From Nocardia goodfellowii (GTDB lineage Bacteria > Actinomycetota > Actinomycetes > Mycobacteriales > Mycobacteriaceae): a stretch of DNA of 64,000 nucleotides. The notes below the pieces were generated by a model that did not search any database, was not told the origin of the DNA, and was given only the letters and a program-made list of their open reading frames with translations. Location: assembly GCF_017875645.1 (NCBI RefSeq), contig NZ_JAGGMR010000001.1, positions 2,170,001 through 2,234,000 of the forward strand, written 5' to 3'. The position numbers and the translations under genes are program-made. Positions 53,163 to 61,360 of this stretch are shown here, piece after piece (within the stretch, counting starts at the first letter, position 1; each line of letters begins with the position of its first letter).

Positions 53163-54731
53163 TCAGGCCTCGGTGGTGCCGGGGGTTCCGTCTTCCACGA
53201 TGTAGCTCGCGCGCGTGTCTATCGGCGCGCCCGGGCGGGTGACGTAGGGGACGACGCGGAAGTCGGTGCGGCACAAGGATTTCTCCACCGTCAGCCGTAG
53301 ATAGCCGCGCTGCGCGTTGAAGAATTTCAGGTCCGGATTGGCGGCCAGCAGCCGGCGACCGTGCTCGGTGAGATCGGCGCCGTCGCCGTTGGTGCTGATC
53401 GACGTGCCGGTGAATTCGGCCCCCACCACGGGTGCGTCCGGGCGGGCGAAGTCGCTGCGGAGGTTCCCCGCGCAGTTCTCGTGCTTGTCGCCGGTGAGGA
53501 CGACGAGATTGCCGGCCTGCCGCGTGGCGGCCGCGCCGAGCACGGCGTTGCGGTCGGCGACATAGCCGTCCCACGCGTCGGTGGAGACGCGGACATCCGG
53601 GCCCGGATCGGTATCGACCTCGCCCATCGCCACCTGATTGCCCAGCAGCTGCCACCGCGCGGGTGAGCCGGTGAGTCCGTCGATCAGCCAATCGCGTTGT
53701 GCCGCACCCAGAATGCTGCGATCGGTGGCGAAACGCTCACTGCAGCCGGTGACCGGATTGTGGCTGCAGGGGATCGCGGACCGGTACTGGCGGGTGTCGA
53801 GCATGGTCACCTCGGCGAGGTCGCCGAAACGGTAGCGGCGGTGCAGGCGCATATCCGGGCCGGACGGGAGTTGCGCCAGGCGCAGCGGCTGGTGCTCGTA
53901 CATGGCTTGGAAGGCGCCCGCCCGGCGGCGCTGGAAAAGCGGCGGCAGCGCGGAGATGTCGAAGCCCAGGCCCGGATTGTCACCGGCCCAATTGTTGTCC
54001 ACCTCGTGATCGTCCATGGTGACCAGCCAGGGGAACGCGGCGTGCGCGGCTTGCAACGGCTGCTCGGCTTTGACCTGGGCGTAACGCAGCCGGTAGCCGC
54101 GCAGGTCGACGGACTCGCCCCGCTCGAAGGCGTAGGGCGGGGTGCCTTCTCGGCGGTGGTTCCACGCTCGCTCGTAGATGTAGTCGCCCAGGTGCAGCAC
54201 CAGATCGACGTCCTCGCGACTCATGTGCTCGTAGGCGGTGTAGTACCCCGACGCCCAGGACTGGCAGGAAGCGACGGCCAAACGCATTCGGGCCGTGGCG
54301 GTTCCGGCGGCCGGGGCGGTGCGGGTGCGCCCGGTCGGAGAGATCGCCGAGCCGGCGCGGAAGCGGTAGAAGTACCACCGGTCCGGCTCCAGCCCGTGCA
54401 CTTCCGGATGCACGCTGTGCCCGAGTTCGCGGGTGGCGACGGCGGAACCGCGCGTGACGACCTGCCGGAAGCCCTCGTCGGCGGCGACCTCGTAGTCCAC
54501 GGTGACCGGCCGGCGCGGCATGCCGCCGAGTCCGTCCGGCGCGAGCGGATCCGGAGCCAGCCGCGTCCACAGCACCACACCGTCGGGCAGCGGATCGCCC
54601 GACGCCACACCCAACCTGAACGGATCGGTTCCGGCCCAGCGCGGCGCCGGAAAGCGCGCGCTGCTCGCCGTCGCCGCACCCGCGAGCCCGGCGATACCGA
54701 ACGCCAGCACCGCGCGCCGTGACAAAGACAT
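53163..54731 (-). CDS. phoD: PhoD-type alkaline phosphatase/phosphodiesterase
   Basis: A 522-residue exported protein. The N-terminus MSLSRRAVLAFGIAGLAGAA is a Tat-type signal (SRRxVL). Metal-binding motifs: VASCQSW, LHLGDYIYE, TMDDHEVDNNWAGD and LTGDKHENC. It releases phosphate from phosphodiesters outside the cell using calcium/iron in this family. It overlaps the upstream region of a divergent hydrolase by nothing once the likely start (54773) of that gene is used. Confidence 0.95.
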   Translation of the reverse strand: MSLSRRAVLAFGIAGLAGAATASSARFPAPRWAGTDPFRLGVASGDPLPDGVVLWTRLAPDPLAPDGLGGMPRRPVTVDYEVAADEGFRQVVTRGSAVATRELGHSVHPEVHGLEPDRWYFYRFRAGSAISPTGRTRTAPAAGTATARMRLAVASCQSWASGYYTAYEHMSREDVDLVLHLGDYIYERAWNHRREGTPPYAFERGESVDLRGYRLRYAQVKAEQPLQAAHAAFPWLVTMDDHEVDNNWAGDNPGLGFDISALPPLFQRRRAGAFQAMYEHQPLRLAQLPSGPDMRLHRRYRFGDLAEVTMLDTRQYRSAIPCSHNPVTGCSERFATDRSILGAAQRDWLIDGLTGSPARWQLLGNQVAMGEVDTDPGPDVRVSTDAWDGYVADRNAVLGAAATRQAGNLVVLTGDKHENCAGNLRSDFARPDAPVVGAEFTGTSISTNGDGADLTEHGRRLLAANPDLKFFNAQRGYLRLTVEKSLCRTDFRVVPYVTRPGAPIDTRASYIVEDGTPGTTEA

Positions 54732-54772
54732 ACATCAGGGTACGTGCGGCGGGCCTGGGTATCCCGGCAGAC

Positions 54773-55672
54773 ATGACCGCTGCCCGCCCCCTGCACCCGT
54801 TCGACGTCGACACCACCGTGGGCCGGATCCACGGGGCGCGGGCCGGCGCGGGGCCGCCGCTGCTCCTGCTGCACGGCCTGCCGCAAACCCATCTGATGTG
54901 GTCCGCGGTCGCCCGGCAGCTCGCCGATCGGTACACCGTCATCGCCACCGACCTGCGCGGTTACGGCCACAGCGCCGCACCCGAGTCCACGGACTATTCG
55001 ATGCGGTCGCTGGCGGCCGAACAGGTCGAGGTGATGACCCGGCTGGGTTTCGACCGATTCCACGTCGCGGGCCATGATCGTGGGGCGCGCTGCGCGTACC
55101 GGATGGCCATCGATCATCCCGAGCGGGTGCGGCGGCTGGCCGTGCTGGACATCATCCCGACCGCCGACGCCTTCGACAGCGCCGATCACCGGTTCGCCCT
55201 GGGCTTCTGGGTATGGAGCTTCCTCGGCGCGCCCGCGCCCATCCCCGAGCGTCTGCTCGCCGGGGACCCGCACTCGTTCGTCGACCATCTGCTGGAGACC
55301 TGGGCCGCCCCCGGCTTCACCTTCCCCGAGGACGCGCGCGCGGCCTACCGCGCCCAATTCGACGATCCGGCCCGCGTGCACGCCATCTGCGAGCAATACC
55401 GTTGCGCCGCAACCACGGACACCGCACTCGACCGGGCCGACCGTCCGCGTCGTCCGATCGAGTGCCCGACCCTCGTCCTGTGGAGCGCCTCGGGCGCGGT
55501 CGATCAGTGGTACGACCCGCTGGCGGTCTGGGGCCGGTGGGCCGCCGATGTCGCGGGCGAGGCGCTGCCGGGCGGTCATTTTCTCCCCGAAGAGGTTCCC
55601 GACGTGGTCGCCGAGCAGTTCCGGGCGTTCTTCGCCGAGGTACCGGACAGCCGTCCAGGGGCCCCTCAGTAA
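54773..55672 (+). CDS. Alpha/beta hydrolase, haloacetate-dehalogenase-like
   Basis: A 299-residue alpha/beta hydrolase. Oxyanion region [14 protein letters not shown]; nucleophile Asp in [17 protein letters not shown], as in haloacetate/fluoroacetate dehalogenases and epoxide hydrolases; catalytic His in [13 protein letters not shown]. True dehalogenase activity needs testing; the Asp nucleophile excludes a simple esterase. ATG 54773 starts the domain; an upstream ATG would overlap phoD. Confidence 0.87.
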   Translation: MTAARPLHPFDVDTTVGRIHGARAGAGPPLLLLHGLPQTHLMWSAVARQLADRYTVIATDLRGYGHSAAPESTDYSMRSLAAEQVEVMTRLGFDRFHVAGHDRGARCAYRMAIDHPERVRRLAVLDIIPTADAFDSADHRFALGFWVWSFLGAPAPIPERLLAGDPHSFVDHLLETWAAPGFTFPEDARAAYRAQFDDPARVHAICEQYRCAATTDTALDRADRPRRPIECPTLVLWSASGAVDQWYDPLAVWGRWAADVAGEALPGGHFLPEEVPDVVAEQFRAFFAEVPDSRPGAPQ

Positions 55673-55707
55673 GCTGACGGCTCCACTCCGACCCCGGGAA
55701 AGAGATC

Positions 55708-56019
55708 ATGGCGCAGTTCGAGAACGTCAGCGTGGCGAAGAAGGCCAACGTGTACTTCGACGGAAAGTGCGTCAGCCACGCGCTGACCCTGGCCGACGGC
55801 ACCAGCAAGTCGGTCGGCGTCATCCTGCCCGCCACCCTCACGTTCACCACCGGCGCGCCGGAGATCATGGAGCTCATCGAGGGCGAGTGCAAGGTGACCC
55901 TGGCGGGCGCGACCGAGCCGGTCACCTACCGCGGCGGCGAATCGTTCGAGGTCCCGGGCGACAGCTCGTTCCAGATCGAGGTTCTCGACACCGTGCACTA
56001 CGTCTGTCACTTCGGCTAG
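55708..56019 (+). CDS. ppnP: Pyrimidine/purine nucleoside phosphorylase
   Basis: A 103-residue cupin of the PpnP (DUF1255) family: [60 protein letters not shown]. It cleaves nucleosides with phosphate to base and ribose 1-phosphate. Length and sequence are typical. Preceded by GGGAAAGAG. Confidence 0.95.
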   Translation: MAQFENVSVAKKANVYFDGKCVSHALTLADGTSKSVGVILPATLTFTTGAPEIMELIEGECKVTLAGATEPVTYRGGESFEVPGDSSFQIEVLDTVHYVCHFG

Positions 56020-56146
56020 CCCGCAGTCCGCCTCGCGCCGCAGCCACGGTCACTGCCGGTTTCGCTGCGGAGCCGACTTACTGATGCTAGCGTGCTATAG
56101 CGAAATCGCGGCTGGCGCAGCAGGATTCAGCGAGGGGTGGGGACGA

Positions 56147-57070
56147 GTGCCCGGTTCAGGCGAGATCGACCGTCGGCGACGGCTGAAGCGGGTCACCACG
56201 TTGCGCCCGAAGCGGCCACCGAGCACGCGCCAGCGCATCGCCGGCCGGGTGGTAGCCGCGGTCACCGGTCTTGGGCGTACCTCCAAGGTCGTCATCGGAT
56301 TGGCCGTAGCCGCGCTGGTCAGTGGAGTCGTGGGCTTGGTGATGACAAATTTCGGGCCCGCCCTCGGAGATGCGTTGCGGTCCGGTCCGGAGATCCGCGT
56401 CGCAGTGCACCATGGGATCGGCAGGGTGGGCAACATCTATGTTCTGCCTGGTCGGCTCGCTGGTGAGCCGGACACCGTACCCACGGCGGCCGCCGATCTG
56501 CGGAAACTGTTGGTGGCGAACCAAGCCACCATCGTCGGTCCGTTGCGAGTCAAAATCGTGCTGGAGGGCGCCCGGACTCAAACGGTGTCGATATTGGATA
56601 TCGCCGTACGGGTGGTGGAGAAGAAGCCGGCACTGAATGGGACATTGTTGAGATTTCCGCTACAGGGCGCCGAACAGAATTTGGACGCCTGTGTAGACCT
56701 ATCCAGCACCGCGCCGCGGGTCGTCAAACGCGGAGAGGATGGCGCGTGTCCGGTACCTGGCAGAAGCTTCTTCGACGGAACCCGCATAGACCTCAAACTC
56801 GGTGAGCAATACATCGTCGATGTGGAGGTCGAACCGATGGCGCCTGAACCGGAGGTTGCGGCATCGTATAAATTTGAATTCATCATCACCGGTGTGGCAT
56901 CCGGCAAACTTTTCGAGATGACTGTCGGAAACAGCGGGTCACCGTTCTCCGTTTCCGACTATGCCGACAGATATGGGGCCGTGTATACACCGGTCGGTGA
57001 TATCAATGTGGTCAAAAAGGTGGACGCAGCCCAATTCTGTAGTCCCACCTGTAGCCGGCCGCGCGGATGA
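56147..57070 (+). CDS. Membrane-anchored protein of unknown function, partner of a beta-propeller gene
   Basis: A 307-residue protein: a basic cytosolic N-terminus (~40 residues), one TM helix (SKVVIGLAVAALVSGVVGLV), then an extracytoplasmic beta-rich region with two Cys pairs (ACVDLS/ACPVPG and FCSPTC). No family recognised. GTG 56147 is preferred over an upstream ATG because GAGGGG lies before it. The last bases overlap the next gene (ATGA, 57067-57070), so the two are one cassette. Codon use is less GC-rich than neighbours, suggesting later arrival. Confidence 0.65.
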   Translation: MPGSGEIDRRRRLKRVTTLRPKRPPSTRQRIAGRVVAAVTGLGRTSKVVIGLAVAALVSGVVGLVMTNFGPALGDALRSGPEIRVAVHHGIGRVGNIYVLPGRLAGEPDTVPTAAADLRKLLVANQATIVGPLRVKIVLEGARTQTVSILDIAVRVVEKKPALNGTLLRFPLQGAEQNLDACVDLSSTAPRVVKRGEDGACPVPGRSFFDGTRIDLKLGEQYIVDVEVEPMAPEPEVAASYKFEFIITGVASGKLFEMTVGNSGSPFSVSDYADRYGAVYTPVGDINVVKKVDAAQFCSPTCSRPRG

Positions 57071-58200
57071 AGCCGGCGAACGTTGCCATCGCCCTGGTTT
57101 CTACCACCGTTTTGGCTGCCGCAGTGATTTTCGGCGTCCGGATGGTAGTGCGAAGTGACGAGCATGTGTACTCGACGGCCTTGCATTACCGCGGTGAGAT
57201 CAAGGACGGACATGAATTCGGCCTCAGCCCGGACGGCAAAGCGATATATGTCGTAAAGAACCCGCTGAACTCGCGCGTCCACAATTCTGTCGGCTTCTGG
57301 GAGGTCGCCGGCTTGCGCGAGTTCGCTGTTATTACGTGCGACAACGGTGAGCGAAATTTTCTGGGTCTGCAACCCGATAATGTTCGAGCCCTGACGGTCA
57401 GTCCGGATGGGCGCGAGTTGGCTGTAGGCGGAGGCTGTGGAGCGCGTCCTGGGAGGGACAGCTTCGGAGAGAGCGCCATCCAGATATGGAATATCGAGAA
57501 TCGCTTCTTGATCAAGACACTCCGGATCGATAAATTTGCCGTATATTCGAGCATCGATTATAGCGGTGACGGCAAGATGATCTACGCCGTGGGCACAAGC
57601 CAAGGACGTGCCGCCGTGGACGTCTGGAATGTCGCGGATTCGCGTCGTGTCGCACGGCTGAGCACCGAAGCCGATGGATTCGTGACGAGTGCCGCCGTTT
57701 CCGAAAGCGGCGAATATATTGCGACGGCTACCGGCTCGGAAAGCGGAAAAGACGGGCGCGTCGCGATATGGGATTTGCGGACATATCAGCGAATTAATGG
57801 ATTCGATATCCATGGTATACGGAAATTTGTGTTCCATCCCAACGGAAGACTTCTCATCGCGGGCGCCAACGACTCCACCATTCAAATCATTGACATGCAG
57901 TCGAAAAAGACTGTTCGTAGAATGTATGTGCCGCTGCAATGCGAGCACAACCGTATCGACTCGATTGCCGTCAGTCCAGATGGTCATACAGTTGTCGGAG
58001 CTGGCTACAACATGCCGGCCATCTTCTGGTCTACGGCGGACGGTAAAGTCCGTCACACCGCCCCAAATCAATGTAGAGCCAATGATTCCGAATCTGGCTA
58101 CGCTGGCCGCCTGGCATTCAGCCGCAACGGTTCGCTCTTCGCCATGCAGCAAGCCGGGGTTATCACACTTTGGCACCACGAGCGCAATCCGTCCGGGTAA
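57067..58200 (+). CDS. Membrane-anchored WD40-like beta-propeller protein
   Basis: A 377-residue protein: N-terminal TM/signal anchor (VAIALVSTTVLAAAVIFGV), then repeats of the WD40-like type: LTVSPDGRELAVGGG, IQIWNIENRFLIKTLRI, AAVDVWNVADSRRVARL, VAIWDLRTYQRINGF, KFVFHPNGRLLIAGAND, IAVSPDGHTVVGAG, LAFSRNGSLFAMQQAG. About seven blades can be counted, a closed propeller outside the membrane. Translationally coupled to the preceding gene. Probably a protein-binding scaffold; partner unknown. Confidence 0.8.
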   Translation: MKPANVAIALVSTTVLAAAVIFGVRMVVRSDEHVYSTALHYRGEIKDGHEFGLSPDGKAIYVVKNPLNSRVHNSVGFWEVAGLREFAVITCDNGERNFLGLQPDNVRALTVSPDGRELAVGGGCGARPGRDSFGESAIQIWNIENRFLIKTLRIDKFAVYSSIDYSGDGKMIYAVGTSQGRAAVDVWNVADSRRVARLSTEADGFVTSAAVSESGEYIATATGSESGKDGRVAIWDLRTYQRINGFDIHGIRKFVFHPNGRLLIAGANDSTIQIIDMQSKKTVRRMYVPLQCEHNRIDSIAVSPDGHTVVGAGYNMPAIFWSTADGKVRHTAPNQCRANDSESGYAGRLAFSRNGSLFAMQQAGVITLWHHERNPSG

Positions 58201-58314
58201 CTGGCGCAGGAGGCCAACGCTGGGCTGGAGCCCGCACCGCACCGGGCAGGTTTAAGCTCCGCCGATCGCGGCATGCCCCGTAGAGAGTCTTCCGCGATCG
58301 GAAAGGAGCTGCTC

Positions 58315-58875
58315 ATGTCGGGTCGGCTGGAAAATGTCCGGGTTCTGATCATCACCTCCAACACCGGGGTCGAGCGAGACGAGCTGGTGGTGCCGCTCGG
58401 GCAGCTGCGGGCGCTGGGCGCGCAGGTGATCCACGCGGCGCCGAAGAACGAAGGTGTGCGGACGTTCCGGCACGATACGCAGCCCGACGAGGAGCTGCAG
58501 CCGGACGCATCCCTCGACGACGTGCAGGTCGGCGATTTCGAAGTACTGGTGGTCCCCGGCGGCACGGTGAACGCCGACAAGCTGCGGCTCGAGGAGCGGG
58601 CGGTGACGCTGGCGAAGGATTTCGCCGCGGCCGGCAAGCCGATCGCGGCGATCTGCCACGGTCCGTGGCTGCTGGTGGAAGCGGGCCTGGTCCCGGGCAA
58701 GACGCTGACCTCGTATCAGTCGGTCCGCACGGACATCACCAATGCCGGCGGCAAGTGGGTGGACGAGTCCGCGGTGCGGTCGCCGGAGGACGGCTGGATG
58801 CTCATCACCTCCCGCAACCCCGACGACCTGGGCGATTTCGTCGAGGCCATCAGCGAAGTGGCGGAATCGAAGTAG
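58315..58875 (+). CDS. DJ-1/PfpI-family protein
   Basis: A 186-residue class I amidotransferase-like protein: NVRVLIITSNTGVERDELVV, FEVLVVPGGTVNADKLRLEE and the nucleophile elbow PIAAICHGPWLLVEAGLVPG with Cys-His. Typical of PfpI/YhbO-like stress proteins with deglycase or peptidase claims. ATG 58315 has GGAAAGGAG upstream. Confidence 0.92.
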   Translation: MSGRLENVRVLIITSNTGVERDELVVPLGQLRALGAQVIHAAPKNEGVRTFRHDTQPDEELQPDASLDDVQVGDFEVLVVPGGTVNADKLRLEERAVTLAKDFAAAGKPIAAICHGPWLLVEAGLVPGKTLTSYQSVRTDITNAGGKWVDESAVRSPEDGWMLITSRNPDDLGDFVEAISEVAESK

Positions 58876-58958
58876 CGGCGGGTTTCGCTCGGTGCCATCG
58901 CTCACATACTGGGAGCAACTTCGTCGCCGCGGGCGGTGCGCCGGTCCCGGGCGGCGAG

Positions 58959-59963
58959 TTAGCGCACGCCGTCGGCCCGCGCGTTGCGCTCGACGCTGAA
59001 GTACGTCTTGTCTTGGGGCAGTGCCCAATTCGGCCCGACAAAGAACTGCCGGGCGGTCTCGTCGCCGAAGGCGAGGTAGCGCAAATAGGCGACCGCGGTG
59101 CCCGCCGACGGGTAGGCGTCGAGGCTGTCCACCGGCGAGAAGTGGCTGACCCCACGGGCATTGGCGATCCACGCCGGGGCGGCGGAGAACAGGTTGTACT
59201 GCCACCAGCGCACCCACGCGAAGTCCGGCACCACCCAGTCGTTGTAGCCGGTGAGGAACAGCGTGGGCACTTCGATCAGCGCGCCGACCGCCAGCGGTCC
59301 GGGTTCGATGGCCAGTACGCCCGCCACCCGCAGCGCGGGATCGATGGACGCGGCGACGCGGGGGAACAACGTCCCGGCCTGCAGCGCGGCCTGGCCGCCC
59401 GCGGAATGCCCGCCGAAGACGGTGCGGCTCAGGTCGATCTTGTTGTGCAGCGGGGAGTTCGGATCCCGGTGGGCGACGAGGGCCGCCGCCACGCCCAGCG
59501 CGGGTACATGGGCCAGCGAGTTGACGAAGTCGTACGGGATCGTCACCACGAAGCCGTGACTGACCCACTGCCGGGCCAGCGCGTCGTACATGCCCGGATT
59601 GGAATTGATCCCGCCGGTGAACACCAGCAGCGGGGCGCTGGTCAGGTCGGCGATGTCGGCCGGGTAGTAGGTGTTGACCCCGACCGGTGACTCCAGGCCG
59701 TTGGGGAACGCCTGCGTGCAGGTCATGTCGTCCCGATTCCCGAACAGATGCACCACGACGTGCTGCACCATCCCGAAGACCGATTCCTGGCAGGGGTTGG
59801 TTCGGACGGCGGTCGCGACGGGATGGGGTCCGGTGGTGTTGAACAGGCTCTGGGCGGTGGTGCCGGGGGAGATGTCCTCGGCCGCGGCGGTTCCGGCGGC
59901 GCAGACCGCGACCGCGGTCAGTGCGACCGCCGTCGCCGTGCGCAGACGTGCGCGAAAGTTCAT
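58959..59963 (-). CDS. Secreted alpha/beta hydrolase, cutinase/PETase-like
   Basis: A 334-residue exported enzyme with signal peptide MNFRARLRTATAVALTAVAV...TAAA. Nucleophile elbow VFGGHSAGGQAAL (GHSAG) and candidate His in VSHFSPVDS; LLVFTGGINSNPGMYDALAR is the oxyanion region. It looks like chlorophyllase/cutinase-like lipases of actinobacteria. ATG 59963 begins the signal peptide; the longer frame upstream does not add a domain. Confidence 0.83.
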   Translation of the reverse strand: MNFRARLRTATAVALTAVAVCAAGTAAAEDISPGTTAQSLFNTTGPHPVATAVRTNPCQESVFGMVQHVVVHLFGNRDDMTCTQAFPNGLESPVGVNTYYPADIADLTSAPLLVFTGGINSNPGMYDALARQWVSHGFVVTIPYDFVNSLAHVPALGVAAALVAHRDPNSPLHNKIDLSRTVFGGHSAGGQAALQAGTLFPRVAASIDPALRVAGVLAIEPGPLAVGALIEVPTLFLTGYNDWVVPDFAWVRWWQYNLFSAAPAWIANARGVSHFSPVDSLDAYPSAGTAVAYLRYLAFGDETARQFFVGPNWALPQDKTYFSVERNARADGVR

Positions 59964-60343
59964 TTTTGGACCACCTTGTCCATTACGTCCCCGCAGGGCT
60001 CCCCGTAGCTTGTGAAACCATGCGGTCTCGCATTTCAGAAGATACCCGGATGTGTCCCGCGACACAATGCGGCCCTGGGGCGCGGCCGGGCAAACGTTAG
60101 CTATGGATTCGCTTGCAGCGCAGAAGCATCCGCCGTGCCGTTAGCTGGCGGAGGTCAGGCAGGGCGGTTGCCGGGACGCCGCCGGAGCGTCTGCCGGACA
60201 TTTGTCCAGTTCAATGCCGGTGCCGAGCCGACGACGCGAGGTGCCGGCGAACGCGACCCGCCGGCTCGGGTTGATAGCATGGCGTTTCTAGCCGACCGGA
60301 TGCGGGCAGCGAACCGGAATGCCACCGCGAGAGAGTCCTTTCC
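59964..60343. promoter_or_regulatory. Divergent intergenic region with an operator-like palindrome
   Basis: 380 bases without a supported gene. TGTGTC-CCGC-GACACA (60051-60066) is a perfect 6-bp inverted repeat, about 88 bases upstream of the hydrolase start, and fits a TetR-type or similar operator. Nothing else stands out. Confidence 0.45.
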
Positions 60344-60787
60344 ATGCAGTTTGAAATAGTCGAGCGGGACGAGACGTGGGTCGCCGGACTGCCGGTCCGA
60401 AGCCCGAAGCGCGCGCTCGGAGAACTGCGCGACCACGATCTCGAAGCGGCCTGGGCGGCAGTGCTGCACCAGGATCTCGGCGGTCCGCTGGCCAGTGCCT
60501 TCACCGATTACACCGGTGAACTCAGCACCTACAACACCCAGATCGTCGGGTATCAGTGCAGCTCTTTCGACCAGGTCACCCGAGGTCACCTGGTGGCCCG
60601 GCTGCCGCGCGGCACCTACGCCCGCTTCTCCTCGGTCGGCAACTTCCCCCAGGTGATGACGGACCTGTGGACCCAAATCGCCTACGCCGAGGAGCACAAG
60701 CAGATCAAGCGCACCTACACCGGCGACTTCGAGTGCTACCCGCACGCCTACAAGATCGAGTTCTACCTCGCGGTCGAGGGGTCATGA
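60344..60787 (+). CDS. GyrI-like effector-binding domain protein, first of two
   Basis: A 147-residue single-domain protein of the GyrI-like/AraC effector-binding (Cass2) fold: MQFEIVERDETWVAGLPVRS, YNTQIVGYQCSSFDQVTRGH and LPRGTYARFSSVGNFPQVM. Such stand-alone domains bind amphipathic or cationic small molecules. ATG 60344; the end overlaps the next gene by 4 bases. Confidence 0.82.
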   Translation: MQFEIVERDETWVAGLPVRSPKRALGELRDHDLEAAWAAVLHQDLGGPLASAFTDYTGELSTYNTQIVGYQCSSFDQVTRGHLVARLPRGTYARFSSVGNFPQVMTDLWTQIAYAEEHKQIKRTYTGDFECYPHAYKIEFYLAVEGS

Positions 60788-61218
60788 CTTACACCATCGC
60801 GGTTCGCAACGCGGCGATCTACGGCGGCTTGGTGGTGCCCCGGGTGCGCCCCAGCTTCAAGGTCAGCAACAGTGATCTGATCGAGTTCCTCAAAGATCGA
60901 CTGCGCGAACGTTCCGGCGACAAGCAGCCGATGTACACGGTGTACGTGCCGGACCCGGCGGGCAACTACAACGCCATCGTCTGCTTCGAATACGCTGCGC
61001 CGGAAGCCGTTCCGGTGGGTGACCTGCTGGTCCAGGTGCCCAAGGGCGTCTACGCGCGGTTCGAGCCGAACGGGGATTATCACGACCCGGTGGAGGACGT
61101 GTGGGCCCAGGTCGATGACGCGACGGCGTCGGCGGAGATCACCCGCGCCTACCGCGAGGAGATCGAGATCTGGCGCGGCCCGCAGTCGGTCGAGCTGTTC
61201 ATCTCGATCCTGATCTAA
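60784..61218 (+). CDS. GyrI-like effector-binding domain protein, second of two
   Basis: A 144-residue paralogue of the preceding one: YTVYVPDPAGNYNAIVCFEY, VPVGDLLVQVPKGVYARFEP and a conserved end with two acidic residues (YREEIEIWRGPQSVELFISI). ATG 60784 overlaps the stop of the first gene. The pair is translationally coupled and probably works together. Confidence 0.82.
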   Translation: MTYTIAVRNAAIYGGLVVPRVRPSFKVSNSDLIEFLKDRLRERSGDKQPMYTVYVPDPAGNYNAIVCFEYAAPEAVPVGDLLVQVPKGVYARFEPNGDYHDPVEDVWAQVDDATASAEITRAYREEIEIWRGPQSVELFISILI

Positions 61219-61360
61219 TTGCCGAAAGTTAACTAAATTGGAACCGACTGGTCTCTAGATTCCAGCATTACCACCTCCATGATCGTTTGACCTGCGGGAA
61301 TTTCCGGACGCCCGATTAGTTTTCGGGAGATTAGCCAGACGCCTGGTCAATTCCTGCCGG

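Noticed and set aside
53163..54772. Overlapping divergent start of the haloacetate-dehalogenase-like gene inside phoD
   Set aside because: The upstream ATG at 54719 adds 18 residues unlike the family; ATG 54773 starts the conserved part and removes the overlap.
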